Shown: in pieces, positions 1-6,686 of the stretch
How the letters are laid out: each line of letters starts with the position of its first letter
Numbering within the stretch: the stretch's first letter is position 1
Source of the DNA: Albidovulum sp.
GTDB taxonomy: Bacteria > Pseudomonadota > Alphaproteobacteria > Rhodobacterales > Rhodobacteraceae
Direction: 5' to 3'
DNA length: 9,497 bases
NCBI GenBank assembly: GCA_030837785.1
Contig: JAUQYA010000080.1
Location: 1 to 9,497 of the forward strand
The notes under the pieces: model-generated
Told to the model about the DNA's origin: nothing
Database searches by the model: none
Seen by the model: the letters and a program-made list of their open reading frames with translations, nothing else
Position numbers and translations under genes: made by a program

Positions 1-117
1 CTTCATGATGTGCCACAGGATCGGCCGGCCGCCGATTTCCACCATCGGCTTGGGGATGCGGACGGTTTCCTCGGCAAGCCTTGTGCCGAGGCCGCCGGCG
101 AGAAGGACGCATTTCAT
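1..117 (-). CDS. rfbF: Glucose-1-phosphate cytidylyltransferase, N-terminal part (truncated by window edge)
   Basis: Only the first 39 codons are present; the gene runs off the left edge. The family makes CDP-glucose from CTP and glucose 1-phosphate in the cytoplasm, the entry step to CDP-linked deoxy and branched sugars of O-antigens and capsules. Visible evidence: the nucleotidyltransferase signature GGLGTRL at residues 8-14, then EET, the PKPM motif with the conserved Lys23, and the run VEIGG-RPILWHIMK, which is characteristic of RfbF rather than of RmlA or GalU. The ATG at 115-117 is supported by an AAGGAG ribosome binding site (complement of 126-131) eight bases upstream. It is divergent from the SDR gene at 375. 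Confidence is high for the family. The exact product sugar cannot be told from this fragment. Confidence 0.88.
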   Translation of the reverse strand, partial: MKCVLLAGGLGTRLAEETVRIPKPMVEIGGRPILWHIMK

Positions 118-374
118 CGGGCTGACTCCTTGGTGCAAAGACCCCCGGCCGGGCCCCGCGGCCTGCCGCCGCCGATGCCCCGTCCGGGCTGTCCGTCCGG
201 GCAGTCCCGCCCGGACGGTTCCGCGCCCCCGCCGCTGCGGGGTAGCACAAAGACCGGCACCACGCTACAGATGCGGGCCGGAACGAGCGAACGCCCCCTG
301 CCCCGGACCCGGGCGCGCCCCGAGGGGCGGGCGGAGGCCGGCGGGGGCGGCATTTGGGAAGGAAGGCATTGACC
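118..374. promoter_or_regulatory. Divergent intergenic region between rfbF and the SDR gene
   Basis: This 257-nt gap must hold the start signals of both divergent genes. It contains the rfbF ribosome binding site (126-131, minus strand), a cluster of three 10-mer repeats (180-218), a small GC hairpin (GCCCC at 317-321, GGGGC at 324-328) and a purine-rich GGAAGGAAGG (357-366) that serves as the SDR ribosome binding site. No convincing -35/-10 pair could be picked out by eye. Confidence 0.5.
180..218. repeat. Three copies of a GC-rich 13-mer (two direct, one inverted)
   Basis: The 10-mer CCGTCCGGGC occurs perfectly at 180-189 and 193-202 on the plus strand and as its reverse complement GCCCGGACGG at 209-218. 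Direct copies 1 and 2 form a 13-bp tandem (CCGTCCGGGCTGT, then CCGTCCGGGCAGT), and the third unit fills the next 13 bases in inverted orientation. Copies 2 and 3 can form a 10-bp stem with a 6-base loop. The position between divergent genes suits an operator cluster or a transcript hairpin; which one is not decided by the sequence. Confidence 0.75.
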
Positions 375-1406
375 ATGAAGATACTGATGATCGGCCACCG
401 CGGCTATGTCGGCCCGGTCGCCGCCCGCCACCTGGCCCGCGCCCTGCCCGGCGCGGAAATCCACGGGCTCGACGCCAACTGGTTCAAGGGCTCGGAGGCC
501 GCGCCCTTCCCCGACGGTGCTTTCGCAAGCCAGCACCGGGGCGACGTGCGCGACCTGACCGAGGCCGATTTCCGGGGCTTCGACGCCGTCGTGGCGCTTG
601 CCGCCGTGTCCAACGACCCGATCGGCAAGGAGTTCGAGGACGCCACCGCCGACATCAATTCGGCCGCCGTGCTGAAGGCCGCGCGGGCCGCCAAGGCCGC
701 GGGCGTGAAGCGCTTCGTCTTCGCCTCGTCCTGCTCGATGTATGGCGCGGGCTCCGACAGCTTCCGCAAGGAGACCGACACGCTGAACCCGCTGACCGCC
801 TATGCGCGCTCGAAGGTGGCGACCGAGGAGGGGCTGCGCCCGCTCGCAGGCGCGGGCTTCATGGTCACCAGCCTGCGCTTCTCGACCGCCTGCGGCGCGA
901 GCCCGATGCTGCGGCTCGACCTCGTGCTCAACGACTTCGTCGCGACGGCGCTGCGCACGGGGCGGATCGAGGTGCTGTCGGACGGCTCGCCCTGGCGCCC
1001 GCTGATCCATGTCGAGGACATGGCCCGGGCGATCGAATGGGCGCTGGTGCGCGCGGGCGACGCCCTTGTCGAGGTCAATGTCGGCAGCCAGGACTGGACC
1101 TGGCAGGTCGGCCGGCTGGCGCAGGACGTGGCGGCGGTGCTTGGCGGCGTCGCGGTCGAGATCAACACCAGCGCCGCCCCCGACAAGCGGAGCTACCGCG
1201 TTGATTTCTCTCGCTTCCAGGCGCTTGCGCCGGATCACCAGCCGGGCAAGGACTTCGCCCAGGCGGTGCGCGAACTGGCCGATCAGGTGCGCGCCATCGA
1301 CTTCGCCGAGACGGCGGTGCGCGAAAGCCGCTTCATCCGGCTGAACGTCCTGCGCGGGCATGTGGCGGGCGGACGGCTCGACGGCGCGCTGCGCTGGACC
1401 GCCTGA
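375..1406 (+). CDS. Extended SDR-family NAD-dependent sugar-nucleotide epimerase/dehydratase
   Basis: This 343-residue protein is an extended short-chain dehydrogenase/reductase, the family of nucleotide-sugar epimerases, dehydratases and reductases, and should act in the cytoplasm. Visible: the Rossmann motif GHRGYVG (residues 7-13), acidic Asp33 after strand 2 favouring NAD, GDVRD (56-60) and SSCSMYG (118-124), with Ser119 as probable catalytic Ser. The YARSK motif follows, with Tyr143 and Lys147, then SDGSPWRPLIHVEDMARA, typical of the substrate half. The C-terminal YRVDFSRF and LDGALRW match a subgroup often found with rfbF and sugar methyltransferases in polysaccharide loci. ATG 375 was chosen over an in-frame ATG at 354 because GGAAGGAAGG (357-366) lies directly upstream of it. 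The gene is divergent from rfbF, which suggests a CDP-sugar substrate. The precise reaction cannot be assigned. Confidence 0.87.
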   Translation: MKILMIGHRGYVGPVAARHLARALPGAEIHGLDANWFKGSEAAPFPDGAFASQHRGDVRDLTEADFRGFDAVVALAAVSNDPIGKEFEDATADINSAAVLKAARAAKAAGVKRFVFASSCSMYGAGSDSFRKETDTLNPLTAYARSKVATEEGLRPLAGAGFMVTSLRFSTACGASPMLRLDLVLNDFVATALRTGRIEVLSDGSPWRPLIHVEDMARAIEWALVRAGDALVEVNVGSQDWTWQVGRLAQDVAAVLGGVAVEINTSAAPDKRSYRVDFSRFQALAPDHQPGKDFAQAVRELADQVRAIDFAETAVRESRFIRLNVLRGHVAGGRLDGALRWTA

Positions 1407-1735
1407 GCCATTGGTCCGGGCCGGGCGGTGCCCTGCCGCCGGCCCGGATGCGACGAACGGGCGTCCGGGGGTGATGCCCCCGTGCCGCCCCGGCCCCCCA
1501 GCCTGTCCCGCCGCGAAATTCATCGTTCAAAAATCCTGTCGTCACCCGTGACGGGCAACCGATGCGTCGCCGCGGCGCCGGCCGCGCGCCCGGTCCGGGC
1601 GGGCGAATCGACGTCCATCGGCTTGAAATCCTTAGCACAGGACGCAGTCTCCTGCCCGCAATCACGCTAGGTCGTGCGCGGGCCGCATGATACTGTCGGC
1701 AGGGACGGGAAAATAGGCGTCCAACGGGGGCTTTG
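1407..1735. other. 329-nt gene-free gap with two hairpins and a palindrome
   Basis: No credible gene is seen here. The first part holds two GC hairpins (1415-1448 and 1466-1482) just after the SDR stop, which may end its transcript. A more AT-rich patch (about 1516-1535) is followed by the palindrome CGTCAC-CC-GTGACG (1540-1553). The last 150 bases must carry the promoter of the sulfotransferase-like gene. GATACT at 1689-1694 resembles a -10 box, but no fitting -35 is visible. Confidence 0.5.
1415..1448 (+). terminator. GC-rich hairpin after the SDR gene, possible terminator
   Basis: Left arm TCCGGGCCGGGCGG (1415-1428) pairs with right arm CCGCCGGCCCGGA (1436-1448), with one bulged G and the 7-base loop TGCCCTG. 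It begins nine bases after the SDR stop codon. There is no T-run after it, so it could be a non-canonical terminator or an RNA-stabilising 3' hairpin. A second hairpin (CGGGGG 1466-1471, CCCCCG 1477-1482) follows 17 bases later. Confidence 0.5.
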
Positions 1736-3085
1736 ATGCAGGGATTCCTCTTCCGGAAAATCGAGGTCTGGGCGGTTCTCCTGCTTGCCCTTCTGGGCCT
1801 TCTGGGCGTCGTGGGCTTCGGCGCGGCGGTGCTCGACGGCGAGCGCGGAACCGGCCGGTTCGGGCCGGCGGGCGAGGCCGCGGTGACGGTGGCCGAGATT
1901 CCCGACACGCTGAAGACGCTTCTCGCGCGCGACATGGCGATGGCTGCCTTCTCGCCGCACCGCTTCGCCGACCGACCGGCGGGCTGGACCTTCGCGGAAG
2001 GCGCCAGGCCCGAGGGCTATGTGCTGCTGTCGCGCTACGACGGCGATCGCACGCGCCACGTCGTGCAGTTCGTCGCGCTCGCCGACGGGGCGGTGATGCA
2101 CGAATGGCTGCCCGACGCCGACAGCCTTCTGGCCGACGCGCCGCACACGTCGCGAATCGCCGAATACAGCAACTGGGACACCGAGCATTATCGCGCGATC
2201 CATCCCATTCTGGCCGATGACGGCACATTGGTGATCAAGGATCACCAGTCCTACCTCTACGGGCTTGGTGCCTGTTCGGAAAAACTCTGGAGCCAGTATG
2301 GCGTCCTTCTGCATCATGCGACGGAAAGCGACGGCGCGGGCGGGTGGTGGATTCCGGGATATGCGGAGCCGAGCCCGGTCGAGGGTGTGGCGCCGGATTT
2401 CGCCGACGATGCGCTCGTGCACATCGGGCCGAAGGGCGAGATTCTGTGGCAGAAGTCGCTGACCCAGATCCTGCTCGATCACGGGATGGAATACGCGATG
2501 TTCACCGCCGGAGACTACCAGAAGGATCCGGTCCACCTGAACGACATCCAGCCGGTGCTGAAGGACGGCCCCTACTGGAAGGCGGGCGACCTGTTCCTGA
2601 GCTTCCGGCACATGTCGATGGTCATGCTCTACCGCCCGGCGACGAACGAGATCGTGTGGACGCACCAAGGCCCCTGGCTTGCCCAGCACGATGTCGACAT
2701 CCTCGACGACAGCCGCATCGCCGTCTTCAACAACAACGCCTACGAGCGGGGCACGCTGGCGCGGGTCCACGGCACGAACGAGATCACCGTCTATGACTTC
2801 GCCACCGGCGAGACCTCCGAGCCCTGGGATGCGGCGCTGGAGAAGGCGGACGTCAAGACGCTGTTCGAGGGGCTCTTCACCGTGCTTCCCGACGGCACCG
2901 CGATGGTGGAGGAGGAGAACTCCGGCCGGCTGCTGTTCCTCGGCCGGGACGGCACGGTGCGCGCGGAATACATCAACACCGGCGCGGACGGGGTCGCCTA
3001 CCGCATGGGCTGGACCCGCTACATGACCGTGGCCGAGGGCAAGGCGGCGCTGGCGACGCTTTCCGCCGCGACCTGCGGCGGCTGA
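1736..3085 (+). CDS. Membrane-anchored arylsulfotransferase-family protein
   Basis: This 449-residue protein resembles the arylsulfotransferase (ASST) beta-propeller family, PAPS-independent enzymes that move a sulfate between phenolic compounds in the periplasm. Residues 11-33 form one hydrophobic segment after a short Arg/Lys-containing start, so it is probably a signal anchor with the propeller outside the inner membrane. Family-like motifs include HHATESDG (193-200), the HxN pair His267/Asn269 in DPVHLNDIQPV, Arg291 in FLSFRHMSM, and His318 in GPWLAQHDVDIL followed by IAVFNNN. The HxN, Arg and later His recall the active-site set of enterobacterial ASST, but this alignment is my inference. 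There are only two cysteines, Cys180 and Cys447. The ATG at 1736 is preferred over a TTG one codon earlier; upstream is only a weak GGGGG. Its acceptor is unknown, and a polysaccharide-related role is suggested only by the neighbouring sugar genes. Confidence 0.75.
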   Translation: MQGFLFRKIEVWAVLLLALLGLLGVVGFGAAVLDGERGTGRFGPAGEAAVTVAEIPDTLKTLLARDMAMAAFSPHRFADRPAGWTFAEGARPEGYVLLSRYDGDRTRHVVQFVALADGAVMHEWLPDADSLLADAPHTSRIAEYSNWDTEHYRAIHPILADDGTLVIKDHQSYLYGLGACSEKLWSQYGVLLHHATESDGAGGWWIPGYAEPSPVEGVAPDFADDALVHIGPKGEILWQKSLTQILLDHGMEYAMFTAGDYQKDPVHLNDIQPVLKDGPYWKAGDLFLSFRHMSMVMLYRPATNEIVWTHQGPWLAQHDVDILDDSRIAVFNNNAYERGTLARVHGTNEITVYDFATGETSEPWDAALEKADVKTLFEGLFTVLPDGTAMVEEENSGRLLFLGRDGTVRAEYINTGADGVAYRMGWTRYMTVAEGKAALATLSAATCGG

Positions 3086-3093
3086 GTCAGCCG
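3079..3093. repeat. 15-bp palindrome carrying both convergent stop codons
   Basis: CGGCTGA-G-TCAGCCG is a perfect inverted repeat centred on base 3086. The TGA of the sulfotransferase-like gene (3083-3085) and the TGA of ccdA (complement of 3087-3089) are its inner arms. A neighbouring 7-bp stem (CCGCCGC 3063-3069, GCGGCGG 3075-3081) overlaps it. Neither is followed by a T-run on either strand. Confidence 0.7.
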
Positions 3094-3857
3094 AGCTGCG
3101 CGAGCGCGGGGAAGGTTTCCAGAAGCCAGTAGGAGAACTGGCTGAAGCCCCCCGTCAGCATCAGAAGACCGATCGTCCACAAGAGCAGCCCCATGATCCG
3201 CTCGATCCGGTCCATGTGGCGCTTGAGGAAGGTCATGAACCCCTTCAGCCGCGGGAAGAAGGCCGCCACCAGCAGGAACGGGATGCCGAGACCCACGGCA
3301 TAGACGGCGAGGAGCGCGGTGCCGCGGCCGATCGAGCCATCCTGCGCGGCAAGCGCCAGGATCATGCCGAGCTGCGGGCCGATGCAGGGGGTCCAGCCGA
3401 AGGCGAAGGCAAGGCCGAGGAGATAGGCGCCGAAGGCCGAGCCCCCACGGTCGCCGGCGTCGATCCGCGCCTCGCGGTTGAGAAAGCCGATGCGGATGAC
3501 ACCGAGGAAATGCGCGCCGAAGACCATCACCATGATCCCGGCCAGCGTGTTGAACCAGCCCTGGTTCTTCAGGAAGAACTGGCCGAAGGCCGAGGCGGTG
3601 AAGCCGAGGAAGAGAAAGACGGTCGAAAGCCCGAGCACGAAGAAGAGCGCCGCCACCAGCGCTGGGCTGTGCCGCCGGCCGCCCCTCTCGGAACCTGTGC
3701 CCTCGTCCATCTCGGCCATGCTGATGCCGCCCATGTAGGCGAGATAGGGCGGCACGATCGGCAGCACGCAGGGGCTGACGAAGGAGAGCACGCCCGCCAG
3801 GAGCGCGATCAGCGCGGCGAGCGCAAAGCCCGCGTCCATGATGCCTGTTTCCAACAT
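3087..3857 (-). CDS. ccdA: Cytochrome c biogenesis protein CcdA (thiol reductant transporter)
   Basis: This 256-residue polytopic inner-membrane protein passes electrons from cytoplasmic thioredoxin to periplasmic thiol proteins; in the CcdA branch this keeps apocytochrome c and its chaperones reduced for haem ligation. Two conserved cysteines sit in the family positions: SPCVLPIVPPYLAYMGG (Cys30) in segment 1 and GWTPCIGPQLG (Cys158) in segment 4. About six hydrophobic segments are visible, near 10-31, 66-88, 104-124, 141-168, 182-205 and 220-245. It lacks the DsbD periplasmic domains, and its length is normal for CcdA. GAGG (complement of 3864-3867), six bases ahead, supports the ATG at 3857; Met7 is an alternative. 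It follows rne on the same strand but is separated by a strong hairpin, so it probably has its own promoter. It is convergent with the sulfotransferase-like gene. Confidence 0.92.
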   Translation of the reverse strand: MLETGIMDAGFALAALIALLAGVLSFVSPCVLPIVPPYLAYMGGISMAEMDEGTGSERGGRRHSPALVAALFFVLGLSTVFLFLGFTASAFGQFFLKNQGWFNTLAGIMVMVFGAHFLGVIRIGFLNREARIDAGDRGGSAFGAYLLGLAFAFGWTPCIGPQLGMILALAAQDGSIGRGTALLAVYAVGLGIPFLLVAAFFPRLKGFMTFLKRHMDRIERIMGLLLWTIGLLMLTGGFSQFSYWLLETFPALAQLG

Positions 3858-3931
3858 GGGCCACCTCTAGCCGATGCCACGGGCGCCGTCACGGGGGCTT
3901 TGTGTCACGCCGCCCGGCGGACGCGAAAGGC

Positions 3932-3962
3932 AGGAACGCCGGGCCCGCGGCCCGGCGTTCCT
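3932..3962 (-). terminator. Strong hairpin terminator between rne and ccdA
   Basis: GGAACGCCGGGCC (3933-3945) and GGCCCGGCGTTCC (3949-3961) form a perfect 13-bp stem with the loop CGC, extended by one A-T pair (3932/3962). It starts 18 bases past the rne stop codon. On the minus strand the stem is followed by G-C-C-TTT, a weak T-run, so termination is likely but may be incomplete. No other element was recognised in the rest of the 123-nt gap before ccdA. Confidence 0.75.
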
Positions 3963-3980
3963 TGCGGTTTCAGAAGGCCC

Positions 3981-6686
3981 TCAGCGCCCGAGCGACCACC
4001 AGCCGCGCTTGCGGGGCTTCGCCGGTTCCCCGGGTTCCGGCGCGGCCCGGTCCTCGGGGTCGGGCTGGAGCGCCGCGGTCGCGGCGGCGGGTTCCGGCGC
4101 CGGCATCGGCGTCGGCGCCGCGCGCGCCACGGCAAGCTCCGGCTCGGGTTCGGCTGCCGGGGCCGCCTCGGCGGCAGGCGCGGCCATCACCGCCCCGGCC
4201 TCGGCGGGCGCGGCCTTGGCCTTCGACCGGCTGCGGCTGGTCTTCGGCTTTGCCGGCGTCCCGGCGGCACTCTCGTCGGCCGCCTTCCGCGGGCTGCGCC
4301 GCTTCGGCTTTGCCGCGGGCTCGGCCGGTTCCGCGGCGACCGCCGCTTCGGGCCCGGGTGCGACAGCGGGCTCCGCTGCGGGTTCGGCGGGCTTCGCCTT
4401 GGCACGGCTGCGGCTGCGGGTCGATTTGGGCTTGGGCGCGGCCTCGGCCGGCGGCTCGGCGCCAGCCTCGCCGGCCGGTTCGGCCACGGTCTCGGCCACG
4501 GTCTCGGCCACAGCCTCAGCCTCGGCGGGCGCCACCGCTTCCCCGACCTCCGCCGCCTCTGCCGGCGACTGGCCGCCCTCGGCGCGCTCTGCCCCGCCCG
4601 GCTTCCGCCGGCGGCGCCGGCGCCGCTTCTTCTTGCGGCCGGGCTCGCCCTCGCCGCCCGACGCCGCGGGTGCTTCGGCGGCCTCGTCCTCCGCCTCCTC
4701 GACCTCGTCCTCCTCAACCTCGGTCTCGGTCTCGGCCTCGATCTCGTCCTCCTCGGCGATCCTCAGCGCATCGACCGAGACGACCGGCGTCGCGGCCTCG
4801 GGCACCTGGCGCGTCGCGGTCTTGAACTTGTCGATGTCGAAGTCGGGGCTGACCATCGCCGGGTCGGCCTCGAGCCGGATCGACATGCCGTAGCGCGCCT
4901 CGATCTGCGCCAGGTGTTCGCGCTTCTGGTTGATGAGGAAGTTGATGATGCCGACGGGGGCCTTGAGCAGGACCTCCTTCGAACGCTTGCGCGTTCCCTC
5001 CTCCTCGAGCTGGCGGAGGATCTGCAACGCCAGGCTGTCGTCGGAGCGGATGATGCCGGTGCCGTGGCAATGCGGGCAGGGCGCGGTCGTCGATTCGATC
5101 ATCCCGGGGCGCAGCCGCTGGCGGCTCATCTCCAGAAGCCCGAAGCCCGAGATGCGGCCGACCTGGATGCGGGCGCGGTCGGTCTTCAGCTTTTCCTTCA
5201 GGCGCTTCTCGACGGCGGCGTTGTTCTTGCGCTCTTCCATGTCGATGAAGTCGATGACGATCAGGCCGGCGAGGTCGCGCAGACGAAGCTGTCGGGCGAT
5301 TTCCTCGGACGCCTCGATGTTGGTCTTGAGCGCGGTCTCCTCGATCGAGCCTTCCTTGGTCGCACGGCCCGAGTTGACGTCGATGGCGACCAGCGCCTCG
5401 GTCACGCCGATGACGATGTAGCCCCCCGACTTGAGCTGCACCGTCGGGTTGAACATCGCCGCCAGATAGCTTTCCACCTGGAAGCGCGCGAAGAGCGGCA
5501 GCGTCTCGGCGTAGTGTTTCACGTTCTTGGCGTGGGACGGCATGATCATCTTCATGAAGTCCTTGGCCGCGCGATAGCCGGTCTCGCCCTCGACCAGAAC
5601 CTCGTCGATGTCCTTGGAATAGAGGTCGCGGATCGAGCGCTTGATCAGGTCGCCTTCCTCGTAGATCGGCGCCGGGGCGATCGACTTCAGCGTGAGGTCG
5701 CGGATCTGTTCCCAGAGCCGCATCAGATATTCGTAGTCGCGCTTGATCTCGGCCTTGGTGCGCTGGCTGCCGGCGGTGCGGATGATCAGCCCGGCGCCGT
5801 CCGGCACCTCGATCTCGCCGGCGATTTCCTTCAGCTTCTTGCGGTCGGCGGCGTTGGTGATCTTGCGCGAGATGCCGCCACCGCGGGCGGTGTTGGGCAT
5901 CAGCACGCAGTAGCGGCCGGCGAGCGAGAGGTAGGTGGTCAGCGCCGCGCCCTTGTTGCCGCGTTCTTCCTTGACGACCTGGACCAGCATGATCTGCCGG
6001 ACCTTGATCACTTCCTGGATCTTGTAGCGGCGCGGGCGGGGCTTCCTCGGCTGGCGGATCTCGTCGGCCACGTCCTCCTCGGCGACCGATTCGATCTCCT
6101 CGTCGGTGTCGGAGGCATGATCGGCGGCGACGTAGGGCTCTTCGCGCTCGGCCGCGGGTTCCGCCGGGCTTTCGGCCGGGCCATCGTCCCGGGATTTGGC
6201 CGCGGCGGGCGCGTCCGCGGCTTCCGCCGCAGCCCCGGCGGCGGCCTCGCCGGCCTCCTCGTCGAGGTCGACGATGGTCATGCCGGGGATGTCGTCGCTG
6301 GTAGCAACCGCATCGGCGGCGGCGGCCTTTTCCGCCCTGGACTGCGAGCGGCCACGGCGGCGCGAGCGGCCGTTCTCCTCGTCCTCGATCGCCTCGGCAT
6401 AGGCACGCTCCTCGGCCAGAAGCGCCTGCCGGTCGGCAACCGGGATCTGATAGTAGTCCGGATGAATCTCCGAAAACGCGAGGAAGCCGTGGCGGTTGCC
6501 GCCGTAATCGACGAAGGCCGCCTGGAGCGACGGTTCGACCCGGGTGACCTTCGCTAGATAGATGTTGCCCTGGAGCTGACGTTTATTGACGGTCTCGAAG
6601 TCGAATTCCTCGACCTTGTTTCCGTCGACCACCACGACGCGGGTTTCCTCCGCGTGGGTGGCATCGATGAGCATTTTCTTGGCCAT
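3981..6686 (-). CDS. rne: Ribonuclease E (RNase E/G family), degradosome endonuclease
   Basis: This 901-residue endoribonuclease starts mRNA decay and processes rRNA and tRNA precursors. The S1 RNA-binding domain is split: residues 36-82 (NIYLAKVTRVEPSLQAAFVDYGG) and about 222-263 (EERGNKGAALTTYLSLAGRY), with an acidic insert between. The catalytic DNase-I-like part carries both metal aspartates, Asp435 in AIDVNSG and Asp479 in VIDFIDM, matching E. coli Asp303 and Asp346. CPHCHGTG (Cys537, Cys540) is the zinc link used for tetramer formation. From about residue 640 the protein is low complexity: a Glu/Asp run, an Arg/Lys block at 684-695, Ala/Pro/Glu stretches with KPK-RSRS modules, and a final RKRGWW (892-897) like the PNPase-binding tail of Caulobacter RNase E. 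ATG 6686 has GGAAAG (complement of 6692-6697) five bases upstream. It looks monocistronic. Confidence 0.97.
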   Translation of the reverse strand: MAKKMLIDATHAEETRVVVVDGNKVEEFDFETVNKRQLQGNIYLAKVTRVEPSLQAAFVDYGGNRHGFLAFSEIHPDYYQIPVADRQALLAEERAYAEAIEDEENGRSRRRGRSQSRAEKAAAADAVATSDDIPGMTIVDLDEEAGEAAAGAAAEAADAPAAAKSRDDGPAESPAEPAAEREEPYVAADHASDTDEEIESVAEEDVADEIRQPRKPRPRRYKIQEVIKVRQIMLVQVVKEERGNKGAALTTYLSLAGRYCVLMPNTARGGGISRKITNAADRKKLKEIAGEIEVPDGAGLIIRTAGSQRTKAEIKRDYEYLMRLWEQIRDLTLKSIAPAPIYEEGDLIKRSIRDLYSKDIDEVLVEGETGYRAAKDFMKMIMPSHAKNVKHYAETLPLFARFQVESYLAAMFNPTVQLKSGGYIVIGVTEALVAIDVNSGRATKEGSIEETALKTNIEASEEIARQLRLRDLAGLIVIDFIDMEERKNNAAVEKRLKEKLKTDRARIQVGRISGFGLLEMSRQRLRPGMIESTTAPCPHCHGTGIIRSDDSLALQILRQLEEEGTRKRSKEVLLKAPVGIINFLINQKREHLAQIEARYGMSIRLEADPAMVSPDFDIDKFKTATRQVPEAATPVVSVDALRIAEEDEIEAETETEVEEDEVEEAEDEAAEAPAASGGEGEPGRKKKRRRRRRRKPGGAERAEGGQSPAEAAEVGEAVAPAEAEAVAETVAETVAEPAGEAGAEPPAEAAPKPKSTRSRSRAKAKPAEPAAEPAVAPGPEAAVAAEPAEPAAKPKRRSPRKAADESAAGTPAKPKTSRSRSKAKAAPAEAGAVMAAPAAEAAPAAEPEPELAVARAAPTPMPAPEPAAATAALQPDPEDRAAPEPGEPAKPRKRGWWSLGR
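4480..4515. repeat. Three tandem 12-bp units inside rne
   Basis: TCGGCCACGGTC occurs at 4480-4491 and 4492-4503, followed by a two-mismatch copy TCGGCCACAGCC at 4504-4515. On the coding (minus) strand it gives the repeating AETV unit around residues 725-736. This is an in-frame repeat in the disordered tail, where slippage would only change tail length. Confidence 0.7.

Noticed and set aside
235..285. Possible sigma-54 (-24/-12) promoter around GGCACCACGC before the SDR gene.
   Set aside because: The GC dinucleotide at the required distance from GG is missing on both strands.
114..1523. A 469-codon open frame on the minus strand across the SDR gene.
   Set aside because: Rich in Arg, Ala, Gly and His with no family pattern, and wholly antisense to a clear Rossmann-fold enzyme.
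1667..2770. A 367-codon open frame on the minus strand opposite the sulfotransferase-like gene.
   Set aside because: Shadow of a GC-rich gene; no ribosome binding site or domain seen, and the plus-strand protein has coherent membrane and propeller features.
3216..6557. An open frame of 1113 codons on the plus strand, antisense to rne and ccdA.
   Set aside because: It mirrors the codon bias of high-GC rne on the opposite strand, has no recognisable domain, and crosses the rne-ccdA terminator. The minus-strand products are unmistakable RNase E and CcdA.
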